Assembly: GCA_020746105.1 (NCBI GenBank)
Contig: CM036619.1
Location: 71,785,635 to 71,849,634 of the forward strand
Direction of reading: 5' to 3'
From: Trogon surrucura
Taxonomy: Eukaryota; Chordata; Aves; Trogoniformes; Trogonidae
Length of the DNA: 64,000 bases
The notes under the pieces were generated by a model. That model did not search any database. It was not told the origin of the DNA and saw only the letters and a list, made by a program, of their open reading frames with translations. The position numbers and the translations under genes are program-made. Within the stretch, counting starts at the first letter, position 1. Each line of letters begins with the position of its first letter. Below are positions 48,936-61,900 of the stretch, in pieces.

Positions 48936-50012
48936 ATCATAGAATCATAGAATGTTAGGGATTGGAAGGGAAAGATCATCAAGTCCAATCCCCCTGCCAG
49001 AGCAGGAATGCCTAGACTATGCCACACAGGAACGTGTCCAGGCAGGTCTTGAATGTCTCCAGAGAGGGAGACTCCACAGCCTCTCTGGGCAGCCTGTTCC
49101 AGGGCTCCGTCACCCTCACTGAGAAGAGGTTTCTTCTCGAGTTTAAGCGGAACCTCTTATGTTCCAGTTTCAGCCCATTACCCCTTGTCCTATCAGTGGT
49201 TGTCACCGAGAAGAGCCTGGCTCCATCCTCGTGACACTCACCCTTGATATATTTGTAAACATTAATGAGGTCACCCCTCAGCCTCCTCCAAACTAAAGAG
49301 CCCCAGCTCCCTCAACCTTTTCTCATAAGGGAGATGCCCCACTCCCTTAATCATCCTAGTTGCCCTGTGCTGGACTCTCTCCAGGGGGGCCCAGAACTGG
49401 ACACAATATTCCAGATGGGGTCTCACCAGGGCAGAGTAGAGGGGAAGGAGAACCTCTCTCGACCTACTAACCACCCCCCTTCTAATCCACCCCAGGATGC
49501 CATTGGCCTTCCTGGCCACAAGGGCACACTGCTGGCTCATGGTCATCCTGCTGTCCACCAAGACTCCCAGGTCCCTTTCCCCTACACTGCTCTCTAATAA
49601 GTCATTCCCCAACTTATACTGGAACCTGGGGTTGTTCCTACCCAGATGCAAGACTCTACACTTACCCTTGTTATATTTCATTAAATTTTTCCCCGCCCAA
49701 CGCTCCAGCCTGTCCAGGTCTCGCTGGATGGCAGCACAGCCTTCTGGTGTGTCAGCCACTCCTCCCAGCTTGGTGTCATCAGCAAACTTGCTGATAGTAC
49801 TCTCTAGTCCCTCATCCAAGTCATCAATGAACATATTGAATAACACTGGTCCCAGTACCAACCCTTGAGGGACTCCACTGGATGCAGGCCTCCAACCAGA
49901 CTCCGCCCCATTGACCACAACTCTTTGGCTTCTTCCCCTTAGCCAGTTGACAGTCCACCTCACTACCTGAGAGTCTAGACCACACTTCCTCAGTTTAGCA
50001 GCTGTTATTCTC
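48936..50012 (-). mobile_element. CR1 LINE, 5'-truncated, long surviving reading frame
   Basis: The best-preserved CR1 in the window. On the minus strand the frame 49963-49271 (230 codons) reads [36 protein letters not shown], the catalytic [56 protein letters not shown] and [17 protein letters not shown] short in-frame loss removes residues between FWAP and LERVQ, and a small deletion near 49285 shifts the frame, so the C-terminal block (49206-49012: [19 protein letters not shown]) lies in another frame. The tip ends ATTCTATGATTCTATGAT on the minus strand. A nearly identical copy of its last 140 bp lies inverted at 50071-50216. Confidence 0.94.
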
Positions 50013-50070
50013 CAAAATAATATCTCTCTGCACCTTCAAGTTTTGTCAGTTTATTGTAAGAGTATATATC

Positions 50071-50216
50071 CCTCTGGAGACATTCAAGACCTGCCTGGAC
50101 ACGTTCCTGTGTGGCATAGTCTAGGCATTCCTGCTCTGGCAGGGGGATTGGACTTGATGATCTTTCGAGGTCCCTTCCAATCCCTAACATTCTATGATTC
50201 TATGATTATGATTCTA
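50071..50216 (+). mobile_element. CR1 3' tip, inverted partner of the 48.9-50.0 kb copy
   Basis: CTCTGGAGACATTCAAGACC...GGCATAGTCTAGGCATTCC...GGCAGGGGGATTGGACTTG, ending in ATTCTATGATTCTATGATT with an extra ATGATTCTATGAA. By eye it matches the reverse complement of 48936-49066 base for base, apart from the six bases CGAGGT present here and missing there and a longer terminal repeat here. It is separated from the end of the other copy by 58 bp of unrelated AT-rich sequence. Confidence 0.92.
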
Positions 50217-51471
50217 TGAAATAGTGTAGTCTCTGAAATTCTTAATATATTCTTAAGAGTCCATATTACTTCTTTTGGTCTTTATAAATCATCATTTTGT
50301 AATTATTCTCTGACTTTGAAGTAGCTTCTGGTCCTGTTCAAGATGTAAGTGAACCTTTTTATTGTGCTGCACCTGACTTCAACTTCATTTGCAAAACCCA
50401 GATGAGGCTTGTAATGTTTTGTTGAGAAACTTTCACATGTTAGAAGTGCAGCATTAACTGTGAGGATGAGCTCATACAAAAGTGAAGTTCCTAGAACAAT
50501 CTTTTCTCTACCTACTTGCATTTATCGGTTTTTTATAAAAGTGTTCTTCATTTTGACACTTAAGCAAATGGGTGAGGAGGAGGGAGTATAGCTTATAATA
50601 CAACATAATGTACAAAGGAAGGTTGTTTGGGAAGTAGAGGTATATTGCAGCATCGACTAATGTTTTTAACTATGCAGAAAGTATGACCGTATAAAAAAGA
50701 TCACTCTTTTGCAACATTTGCTCTTAATAGCAGAGGCACATTGCAGAGGCTTTTCTTTTCAAAGACAGCACGTAAGGCCCCCGTGCAAAAGGTGTGCATG
50801 TGGCTGGCTCCGTGCGGGCGGTTAATTCCACAAGACAAAGTACAGAGCTTTCTATGCAGAACCAGAGCTTACCCTGTGCTTGCCAGTTTTTCACCAAAGG
50901 TATTGAAGTTACTGTGAAAACTGAGGATTACTGTCAGTTGCCCTGTGACAAACGACCAGCCTGGAAAGCTGATCCCACTATTTGGGTCGCGTTCATCTTG
51001 TGCTCCCTGTGTTGAGAAGAACTGCGATTTCTTGAGTTCTGCCTTTCATCATCATCTCTGCTTCATTTGTCCCTACTATACAGCAGACCACATGCTCCTG
51101 TAGAGTCAGGCATAACTCTAGCAAGAATATTTATAGTGTTTGCAAATCTTTCCTTCATCCTTGCTTTGCATAGCAGAACCATGGCAGGTTTGTTGATGCT
51201 AAGGCTCAGTAATTCCTCATTCAGACGTGGTTCTGTGTATGTGCAGCCCTGAGCACATTGCTCTATTGTGACTGATTTGCAAAAACATACGTATGTGAAG
51301 TTTTTGATATTTAACTTTTTTTTAAGTCTTTCAAATTTTCTACTTCAGTGTTATTTCATGATGGCCTCATTATTGAAATAAATTGTAAAATTATTTACAT
51401 AAATAGTTTGTGATACCAATTGAGAGACCTTCAATATGCAAACATTTTCCTTATAAATAAGCATGGGTTTT

Positions 51472-51505
<34 letters not shown>

Positions 51506-53775
51506 TCAAATTTTTGTTTAGCTAAATATGTAATACACAGGGGGTTATGCCAATTTCTTAAATGAATGGGGAAATAAAAATCTTTTAATATTATTTTCAT
51601 TATATAACTGGGTTGACTGACAGCACAGGCTTTTATTTTCAATGAATAAACAAAGGAAGTGATAGGTATGTAAAACTTGTGCCTGATGGCAGTGGAGTAT
51701 ACGGTATGTGAATCATTTTGTCATGACTTTGAAGCATATGCTCTGATTTGTAATCTGACTGAATAATGTGCTAGATAATGTCACAAAATAAAAAAAAAAT
51801 CACAAAGAACATTTCCTTCTTCATTCACAGAAAAAGGCAGACAAAGTATAAACAACGGCACCCTAGTGGGTGCAGGCAGGTGGCCTGACATCAGCTCAAG
51901 TTGAACAACAAAGGAAAATGCTGGAACAATCAGCCCAGACTGAGAAGCACGGGGTAAAAATGTCAGAAGTTGTGAAGACATCTGATTCCCACTGTTAGAT
52001 GCAACTTTTGGTGAGTTTTATTACACTCAGTGGTTCTGAAATGCTGAGTTCTGTGACTTTTTGTCACTTTCTTAAACCCCCTCACTGTTTTTGTAAGGTA
52101 TCAGTCTCCATAATTAAGGCACTAGTCAGCTTTTCTTTATGAACTGGTTTTCTTCCCTTGATATATAGTGTTCAGAAAGGGTTCTGTTAGCCTCAGCTGT
52201 AAATCTCAAGTCCATGACAATGGAAGTAATTTTGGGAAACAAATGGCAGTGAGACTGATATGATGTTGACCATAAAAACCCCCAAATTGTGGCTAGAGTT
52301 CAGATGTCGTACATCTTAGTGAGTGCAGAAACAGGGAGTAAACAGAGTCATATGATATTATCCATACGTCTTTCATTTTTGGTCTTATGAATACATGCAA
52401 AAATAGTCGTAGGTCTGTGGTAAATATGAGACGCTGTTAAGTATTTTGGATGCAAATATAATTAGTACCACGAACGCTGAATATTCAAAGGTCTGCTGTT
52501 GTTCTGTGTGACAGCTGGCCTTAATTGTATTTGTGGTTGGGTAGACATTGGAATCCTAAAATGGTTCATACAGAAACTTCAGTCACAAGTGAGGCTGTTC
52601 ATTGTAAACAAGATGGTGGCTGTTATGGTCAAATAGCTAGCAATGGGAAGAAGGTGACTTTTCCTAGTATGTTTGTCCTCTGTCATCCTGATTTACTCAT
52701 CAACTTCTAATGGGAGTGTTCCTCTCTACCCTCTTTGCCATGTGTGGGCTTACCCAGAAGAGCACCATACTTCTATTTACTAATGAGGGTGTGAGACATG
52801 TGCTCAGTTTATCTGTTGAATACAGCTTGTTCTGTGTGTGTTGAGGAGCTCTGGCCTGGGCAGAAAGAAAGAAATGGAAGAGGTTCTTGCCTTGTTGTTT
52901 TCTCTGATAGCAGTGATATTTTGTTCCACCTTAACTGTTGCTTAATGGTTTAATTTTAGCCTGGAGCTAAATGAGTACAGAAAAACTTTTATTGGATCTT
53001 TGAAGCTGTCTGGATATTCACATGGATGATAATAAGCTTAGCTTTCTCCTACTTACAACCAAAGGGAAAAATCAATGAATGACCATGGCATATTTTCTTA
53101 GGTATGGAAAATCAATAAAATATGCAGATAAATAACTAACATGACCTGAAACCATGTGTACAGGAATGTGGGCCTAGAGGACATGCTGAGAAAGTGAAGG
53201 GCAAGTTGTTGGACCATATATATTGACAGTTGTGTTTGCTGCAGCAGATGCAATACCAAGGGCATCAGCAAATTAATAATAATAAAATCAATGAACAAAT
53301 AAAAGATAGAAATACAATTATTGCAAAAGTTTAAATTTTAAATATTGCTATAGTTGAGCCACTTTTTGAGCAGAAAGAGTCGAAGTATTACATTTAAAAT
53401 GTCATTTTCAAACAGTGTACACATACATACACACACAACAAGTAGTGTGATAGGTGTAAAGAAAAGGTTCTTACCATGAGACTTCTAGTCTTTTGCTAGT
53501 ACCAGAGAGTTCGGCTGTGCCTGTGAAATAACACAGGTGGATTATGCATCATCAACATGAAAATTAGGGGAAGATGTAACAAAAACATGGTGAGACATTG
53601 TTCGTGCAAAGAAGCCTAGAAAATTTTGGGGACCCCAGTGGAGACTTAAAACCTGGCTTTGTCCTTTTATGTAAATACCTTTGTGTTCTCTTGACCTGGG
53701 AAATCGTGTGCACTCCTGAGGAGATGCTGAACTGAGAAAGCCTCTCAAATTCACATACACTAGAAACTGTGAAAA
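50217..53775. other. Unique non-coding stretch, no gene recognised
   Basis: No gene was recognised. The stretch holds a TG microsatellite (51477-51505), an A-run near 51789-51799 and AT-rich DNA. Short frames are unassigned. Confidence 0.55.
51477..51505 (+). repeat. (TG)n microsatellite
   Basis: An uninterrupted run of about 14 TG units preceded by GTGTATG. It is likely to be polymorphic in length. Confidence 0.93.
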
Positions 53776-53861
53776 AGGTGATCCTGCTCTGGCAGGGGGG
53801 TTGGACTAGATGATCTTTAAGGTCCCTTCCAACCTTTAACATTCTGTGATTCTGTGTGATT
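53776..53861 (+). mobile_element. CR1 3' tip
   Basis: GGTGATCCTGCTCTGGCAGG, GGTTGGACTAGATGATC, GGTCCCTTCCAACC and ATTCTGTGATTCTGTG form the last 85 bp or so of a CR1 of the same tail type as at 18.7 kb. No coding sequence remains. Confidence 0.88.
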
Positions 53862-56350
53862 AATTACCACCTTCTCCTGGTAAGCTCCTATCATTGAATC
53901 TCTCTGGTGTGAACTGCATGATTCTAAATTCTACCCATTTTTTTTTTGTTGATAGAGGGAGACTTTTGCCTCTGGCTTACCTGTGACTGTAGTTTATTCA
54001 GTTCCATAGTTCTAAAAATGGGTTAATTTGGTAAAGCTGTATTCTGCCAGTTGTGGGTGCCTCCACAGTGATCAGAAAGCATTGAAGGTGAGAAAGTAAC
54101 CTTACAAGGAAAGGAGATAAATCCTTCCACAGTCCTTTCTTGTGTGGGCAATGCAGCAGACTTTTAACCATTGCAGTAACTAGCCCAGTTCAGGCACAGG
54201 CTCACCATGGGACCAACATATGGAAGGAAGATCTCTTAACTGCAGTTAATGTGCAGTGACTTAATGTTGGAAGCATACTTGTAAGCTGTGAAGGGCATGT
54301 GTGTTACAGATTTGCTAGGGCAGTAAAACCCTTCTTGAAGTGTTTTATGGGTTGTTGTTTATGTGCAGCTGCTTTCTCTAGGATTAGCTCACTTCTCCTA
54401 CATCCAAGATGGTCTATGTTCTCAGACACATTGGTGTGGAAGTCAGTGTCTGAGGCAGCATAGCACTGCTGGCAGCTGGAAATCAGATTTTCTGGGAGTA
54501 TATGTTTTGTATCCATGGATCATCATAACATTTTTTTGACAGACGGGCCTTCACTTATCAGACATCCCTTGCAAAGCAAACAGAATCCCTATCATCTGTT
54601 GTAGGGAGAATCTGCTCCGGATTTTATAAATAGTTTTGAAAATACGTCTGGATTTAAAATGAGCAGTACAAAAATCTGTGACATTTGTAATTTGTTTGAA
54701 AGCTGACCTTTTAAGGAATGCAGAGATAAAGATTTTATTTCTAATTTCTTTATCTGTGACTTCTGTTCACCATAGGATTTAACTACCAGGCACCTGACTT
54801 AAAACTCTCCCTCGGTGAGGCAAAAAATAAGTACTGCAGGTGAGTGGCAAAACAGGAAAGCAAAGGAGAGGAGCGATTGACTTCAGGAAAAACTTTGCAG
54901 AAAAGGCAAGACTGGCAGGCAGCAAGACTAAAAGAGGGGAAGGAACTTTTTGAGATAGGAGGAAGGTCTTTTGGAGCCTCTGCTAGTGAAGGTGAGTTAG
55001 TGCAGTGACAGCTGCAAGAGGATGATGTAGGAGAAAATGTGCAACATTTTTTCACAGATACATCATAAGACTGCTGATAGCACCCCTCAAATGTTGTATT
55101 AAAAACAACTGTTCCCTGAGGCATTAAACCAGCAAGTATAGTGTACTTACTTGTGAAAGAATTTAAGTAGAATGTAAGCAGCAGTGCTCTGATCTGTCGA
55201 AAAAAGAAAATAGTTTCTTACAGCTAAGGTTATCAGCTGTTAGTCTGATATGATGACTTTTTAAAACTTCGTTCTCTTATCTAGTGGATCTTGGAAAGAA
55301 TGCTTCTGTAGGGGTTTGTGTTGCAGTTTCAGCTTGCCTTCTCATGCAAGACATTCACACTGACAAATTTACCGTTTTAATCCTTAATTGATTTTGCAGT
55401 GGTTTGATACTGTTAACCAGGCCAAGTGTTGACTGAACGGAGTCTTGGTTGAAGCTGTGAGAGTGAGGGAAATCAAAGTATTTTTGTTTTCCTCATTAGA
55501 TATTTCTTTTGGCACGGGCATCCTGCCTTGTAATTTCTTCACATCTAAAATTTTAGATTAATTATTCTTTTGGCAAAGTGTAATCATAAGTTAAGAGTTT
55601 TTCCTCTAAAAACTGTGTTTGTGTCCAGCAAAAGCATTGTCTCTGAGAAAAAATATCAAGAACTTGCAAAAATGTCTTTTTATCTTGCCAGGCTTACGAA
55701 ATGAAAAAAATATGTTAAGTTTTTCAGTTTTCTGTAAGGGTGAGGCAGAGACAGAGGGAGAGATTTCCACACTGTATGTTTTCTTAAGGCTGCAGAAAAA
55801 GCACAGCTGGCATAGGTACCAAAACAGATTCTCTTTATGTAGTTCCCTTGCATAGTGCAAAGTGGAGAATGAGGACATCTATGCTTCTTATATTTAAAGC
55901 AAGCATTGCCTTTACCTCATATAGAGGTACGTTTGTCCATTTTTTTAAAAAAAAAATAAAAGCTGTATGTGGGCAAATCAGTTTGTGCAGAACAGCCCAA
56001 CTATGTGTTAACGTCTGTCTAAACCTCGTTATTTTGATGGTGGGAGTGTGGAATAATTAAAATGGAAGCAACGACATGCTTTCCTGAATGGGAGATTTTC
56101 ATAGACGTGAAGAAACTTATACATCCTGTCACTATCAGTGGAAGGTTTACGTGTTCGTTGCTTCATGATGAGTATGTTGTCACTGACCTGGTATTAACTC
56201 TATGGGCTAGCAATATCCAAATAACAATTCTGGTTTTTTGAATTCAGCTGTTATTCCAGAATGCCTGTTGGCAACTACCTGGTTATGTTCCAAGTCAAAC
56301 CCTATTTGAACATCATGCTCATTCTCATAAAAAAATATAAAAGAGCAGGT
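53862..56350. other. Unique non-coding stretch with exon-like signals
   Basis: No gene was recognised by family. Between 54776 and 54991 there are two strong donor sites and one strong acceptor around short open frames (see findings). The rest is AT-rich. A T7/A-rich run lies near 55941-55957. Confidence 0.5.
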
Positions 56351-56840
56351 AATCATGGAATATCAGGTTGGAAAGGACCTCAAGGATCATCTGGACCAAC
56401 CTTTCTTGGCAAAATCACAATCTAGACAAGATGGCCCAGCACCCTGTCCAGCTGAATCTTAAAAGTGTCCAGTGTTGGGAAATCCACCACTTCCCTGGGA
56501 AGATTATTCCAATGACCGTCTCAGAATGAAAAATTCTCCTCTTATGCCAAAATGGAATCTCCCCAGGTGTAACTTCTACCCATTACCCCTCACCTTTTCC
56601 ATGTGACTCCTTGCAAAACAAGCATCTCCATCTTCTTTGTAGTCACCCTTTAAATACTGCAATACAGTGATAAGATCTTCCCTAAGCCTTCTATTCTCAA
56701 GGCTGCGCAAACCCAGTTCTCTCAGCTTTTCCTCATATGGCACCTTCCCAGTCTTTTGATCATCTCTGAGGCCCTTCTCTGGGTGCTCTTCAGCCTGTCC
56801 ACATCTTTTTTGCAAGTCTAGTATTTAGGGGTAACCAGAA
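56351..56840 (-). mobile_element. Old CR1 3' end
   Basis: On the + strand: AATCATGGAATATCAGGTTGG, AAGGACCTCAAGGATCATC, AATCCACCACTTCCCTGGG and TTACCCCTCACCTTTTCCA, then the antisense of EEKLRELGL near 56735-56710. The minus-strand frame 56815-56576 still reads VPYEEKLRELGLRSLENRRL and LREDLITVLQYLKGD. It is more diverged than the younger copies. The 5' boundary near 56840 is approximate. Confidence 0.88.
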
Positions 56841-58592
56841 CAGGGTTTCCCTAAGAAGCGGATATTTAAGCCATTACAATAGCATGTCGGCATATTAGGA
56901 AGTCCCTTTTTCAGAGCTGAATGAGTTCTTTGGGCTCATGCTGATGTGCTGTGCCCGTGGAGCAGAGGACTCTTACAGGACAGTGGGTGTCCTCCATGGG
57001 AAAAGGGAGCTGGGAGGGAGGCTTGTAACTGAAAGGTGGTTTGCACGTGAGGATGGGGCATTTGCAGACTGAGTCACCAGTATCTGCCAGGAGGTGACTT
57101 TGGAATGGTGCTGAGTTACACCGGGCAGAAAAGCAGGATGGGTGAGGAAATCTACTATTATTCTCTCTCAAGCATCTCATTTCAAAAGCTAAGAGCGTGT
57201 TTTATATTGCAGTTAAGAGTTCAGGCATATTGTTATGACAGTTCTGTTTTCTCAATGTGATGTATCTCAGCAAACTACTTGGTATGACCCTTGTATCTCG
57301 AGTGCTCAGGGTTCTAGTCACACAATAAGTTGTTTTGAGTGCCAGACTGGTGTAAATGTTGCCGTCCCTCATGACAGATAGTCTTATCCTTCTATCTTAA
57401 AGAGTCCTTTCAGCTGGAGTGTGGCTGTGTTGTGAACCTGCTCTGGAAACTGGTCACTCTTAAAGATAATCTGTCAAAAGTTGTTTTAAAGCCAGATCAG
57501 CTCATGACGGAATCGCACAAAGGTCATCCAAATGCAGCCACCTTAGTTGTGAGAGTGAACAATGAGGGGTAGAAGAGGGTAGGGGATCTGGCAATACCTG
57601 AAGCTAGGATAGTTGCAAGAGGCTTTGTAATGGAATATTGCAGAGAATTGTTGTGGACAGAGAAAGCACTATGTTGTATATGGAAACTGAAGTCAGGTGG
57701 GGCTAAGGACTCTTTTATATGAGATTTTTGCTGAATAGAACTGCATTAAACAGTTCTCTGTCCACAGACTTGAAGTCGGTTTTAATTCAGTAACCAATAT
57801 AATCTGTACTACAACTGTAAACTCTAGTATAACTATATCCACATTTGTGGATATATCCACTGTCATCAGGGTAATTGGAAATAGTCCCTGGCAACTCACA
57901 CCTCTAATAGCGCTGCTTCAAAAATACCACCCTCACAGGGAGACCCCAAATAACAGGCCTAAAGATGAGGCAGAAGGGCAGGGAGGAGTCAGGCAGGCAT
58001 TGGCCCCCATTCTCTAGATAGACACGGAAGCACTCGTATTGGACTATTCCCCTTAGCTATGAGGAGAGTAATTTCCAAAAGCAGTAATGGAGAGATTTTT
58101 AAAAGTAAAGCCATTGATCCCATGTCCAAGCTCATTCAGGTGCTGGGAGAGTTTAGGGTACAGGCTAAATTTAAAGTGTAGTGGCAGTTTTCAAATAACA
58201 ACTTATGCAGGAAAGCTTTCTTTGTTTTCTGTGCCTCTGAAAAATTCTCCTTCATATCTAAATGTTTAAAAAGATAAACAACCAAGGAAGTTATATATGA
58301 TTTCTGTCAGCAACATAAATACAGTTAAATTCTCCATAATCATAGCTTTGTGATTCAAAATATCTAATCTTAGATAATGTACAACTATAAAAATTATGGA
58401 GCATCATAAGTTTTATGTAGGATTGAGGTTAAATTAGGCCTCAGTGAAAAACATGTCCCCTGACAAGAGGTAGTCACACTATTCTCTAACCTCCTGACAG
58501 TGTCTGACTGCAAGAAACTGTCAGTATTGAAGAAATGTCTGTTTACTATGTAAGCATATTAATTATAAGCAGGAAAGATCTTTTCTGACTGA
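56841..58592. other. Unique non-coding stretch, no gene recognised
   Basis: No gene or family repeat was recognised. A perfect 10-bp inverted repeat lies at 57834-57855. Confidence 0.55.
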
Positions 58593-58980
58593 GTGGCTGT
58601 GCAAACAGAACAGAAACTAGCGTGTGCGCTCCCTGTGTGGGAGACTCTGTTAGTATTAAATGACATCATTGGATCAACGAGACAGTTGCCAGAAAACAGG
58701 GGGATGGGGAGGATGGCGGGGGGGTGGTGGTATTTTAGCAGCTTTCCTGCGCAGAGGCTGAGGGAGAGGTGCTGGAAGGTGGGTGCGGGTCTTTGCGCAG
58801 CCGGGCGGGGGTTGCGCTGGCTGACTCTCACACACACGCTTCATCTCTCAGCTGCCTCGCGATCCCCACTAGCTCTTACCCGCTCTTTGTTGGAAAAGTG
58901 GTTTGTAGCGAGATCCTTCGCCCAGGCTAAAAATACCATTTTAAAAATAGCAGTAATTATCAGTTTCATGTGAAACGAAG
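58593..58980. promoter_or_regulatory. CpG-enriched patch with E-box and MEF2-like sites
   Basis: About 17 CpG dinucleotides fall within 58620-58980, in a window where CpG is otherwise rare. The centre (58700-58870) is GC-rich and includes GCAGCCGGGCGGGGG. An E-box CAGCTG lies at 58849-58854. About 70 bp on there are two A/T-rich elements, CTAAAAATAC (58927-58936) and TTAAAAATAG (58941-58950). The second fits the MEF2 consensus YTAWWWWTAR fully and the first misses the last base. E-box plus MEF2 is a known arrangement in muscle and neural enhancers. No TATA box or confirmed transcript start can be seen, so promoter and enhancer cannot be told apart. The open frame across it (58593-58973) is judged a by-product of GC content. 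Confidence 0.35.
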
Positions 58981-61900
58981 TACCTTTGCTTTGAGATGGG
59001 GACTTCTTAGCGTTTGGACTACGTGAAATAGGAGTCTAATTACAGTGTGATGCTCACCATACTAACAGCTCTGGACCTTGCCTTTTAGCTTCCCTCTATT
59101 GTATGATCTGTGTAAGAGGCAGAGAAAATTCAGGATCTGAATTGTGAACAGCTGCAAAAGAGAAGATTGTTTTTATTAAGAGCTCTTCAGTTCATGTTTT
59201 AAAGTCAAGAGTGTCTGAACCTAGTTAAATTTTGGTTTAGAGGCATCAATATGTGGGTTTTTTCATACTTTGTCAGTGTTAAAATAGATCTAGTGAAGAA
59301 GTGAGAAACATACGATTATAACCTCACTTTGTTCTTATGAATTCACATAAAATGCACGTGCAATAGAGGTAAAATTATTTTGAATAGTGGGGGGTGTATG
59401 TCTAAACACCAAATACTCAGAGTGTATTTGAAAAATATACCCTCAGCAAAAGCTTTGAAGACTTTTTTTTTTTTTTTTTCCAGGGGTAGATCTTGTGAAC
59501 TGTGGTAATGGAGTATTATGCACACGTGGCTGAAGGAAGGTCAGGCAGGAAAAGGTCAGAAGGATAGACCAGTCCTTCACCATTAAGGGATCTAACAAGC
59601 TTGCAGGACAGCATAAAGCAGGCAATGTAATCATGGCTGTTCCAGTCACTGAGCAGGAATACTGCTCTGCACTGCGCTGGCTATGGTGGCAGAAGCGCCT
59701 GCTGAGCAGTCTGACCAAAACAGAATAATAAGAAATGAAAAAGATAAGCCAATGGCTTTCGCTTTGAAAGCGACTCTTTTCATAATGCCTGCATTATTGG
59801 AGCATTTATAAACCTTTTGAGATACCAAAGTCACTGTGACGGTTCCAAAACTAATTCCATTGATGGTCAATAATATACATTTTTAAAGCATCTTTATTAC
59901 CTTTTTTTTTTCTTTATGCGACATAGAAAATAGTGAGAGACAGAATTGTTGGAAACAGGCCATATGTTAAATTGCTGTAGGTACATCTGTAACAAGAAAG
60001 GTGTGATTTGAATAGTGTCAGAAGAGATACTTTAGCTTAATCCAATCAATTTAAATCCCTTTGTGTTAAAGGTTAGATGTCACCTTTTCAAAAGTCCTAC
60101 ATACTCTGTAGGAAGCTTACCTGTGGTACGGTGACCATGGTATCTGTAACATCCAAGAGGAGCTCAGCAGCAATCTGAAAACTCTGTGGCATCATCAGAT
60201 AAAACTAAAAGGAGGATTGTACTGGAAGAGATACAAAACTGATGTGTAAAAGAGCAGTTTCTTTGCACTTTGCACTGAGATCAAGCCCTGTTTCCCTTAT
60301 GCTCATCTAAATCTTTGTTAGCTGTGTCCACCACCAAAAAGATGTCAAAGTCTGTTGTGAATCATATTGAGTCTGACCGGCAGCATAGCAAAGTCACTGC
60401 CACTTGCTTTGCATCTAGCTTTTCTTCTAAATGTGAGTTAGAAGGACAGTTTTTATTTAATATGTTAGATTTTGCTGCCTAGCTATGCAAGGGAGGAGTG
60501 GCTGATTGTATTCACTTCATGGAAGACTCATTAGTTGTGCTTTTTAAACGTGTGTAAAATGACACAGCTGAGGCAGCACTCGCATTTGGTATTCCAGGTC
60601 TGAATTTTGCTCAACGTATGAGAGCAAGTTCATAGTGAGTTCATGGCCATTCATCTAGATTTTAGACTTTTTAAAAGGAATAAAACTTTTTTTTTAGTAG
60701 AGTTATACTCTAAAGGTCTTTTTAATGCCCATTTTAGGAAAAAAAAAAGCACGATCATCTACAAAAGGCCATGTGATCTTTTTTCTGTTGGCTGTTGCAT
60801 AGGAAAAAAATGTTTATTAGACAGATAGGTTTGGTTATTGAGCTTATCCCATAATGCTCCTTCAGTGGCGTATAGTTTTTGTCCAGGATAAAATTAACCC
60901 TGCCACTTTTTCATGAGAGGGGAGGAGTAATTACAGTGCTTTGCTCTTTCTCATCAGCATGATGGCTCACTGCCCTGGCTTTTTAGTACCAGGTGTTACA
61001 GGCAACAGTAACTTTATTTTGTTTCCTGCTACCTTGTCCTTCAGCAACCAGGGCTTGTATGGTCATTTCACCTTGTGTGTTAATGGCTCCGCTTTCTAAG
61101 CCCCAGCTATCTTACTTCCACTGTGCTATTGTGTGCAGATATGCCATTAATCATTTTCACTTCTCCCACTACTTGGGTATTCATCGGATGTCTTGAAGTT
61201 TCCTTTATGTCGCTCTTTTCTTTGTGTCGTTTTTCTTCTGATTCTTCAAGGACCCTTATACAAATATTAGCAGATTGCTATCAAACAAGTTGCAATCAAA
61301 TACTGACCTTATGCTTTGACTAAGAGAAGTACAAATGTATTCTTTTCCCTTGTGAGACAGCTTAATTAATTTTTTTTTTTATCAAGCGAAATGTTCTCTC
61401 TTCTGTAGATTATTAATGTTGTTAAGGTGCAGGGGTAGTTACTTTCTGTAGGTAGCTATCATTTCTAAATGCAGAGGCATAAAATTTAATGGACTTATGC
61501 AGTGAAATATCGTGGTGAGATATTACACTAAATAGAACTCAGTGCAGTTTAGAGTTTAAAATAGTTTGTCCATTTGACCTCATAAAAAACCACCCAGACA
61601 GTCCATATTTTGGCTAGATCTGGTAGATTCCTTCTGGTGGAATGAGTACATAGGATTTCTTTTTTAAAAGGATTTGCGGGTTCACCATGTTGTTCGTGCT
61701 CAGTGTGAGCTGAAAAATGCTAGACTTTTTAATTGCTTTGTGGGAAATGAGTTGACAGCCTCTCTTTTATGTGTCTGTCAGGTGGCTGGAAGATAGGCAT
61801 AGGGATCTTTTCAACTGTTAGCCAGCCAAAAAGACCCCCTAGAAGAGATAAGAGATAGAAATTGCTACATCTTATTAGGATTTCAGTGTCAGTCTTTGAA

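Noticed and set aside
49265-49868. Two + strand frames of 110 and 123 codons
   Set aside because: Both are antisense shadows of the minus-strand CR1 reverse transcriptase.
59463-59482. T17 followed by CCAG as a splice acceptor
   Set aside because: No sustained open frame or donor follows, and T-runs of this kind are common in the window.
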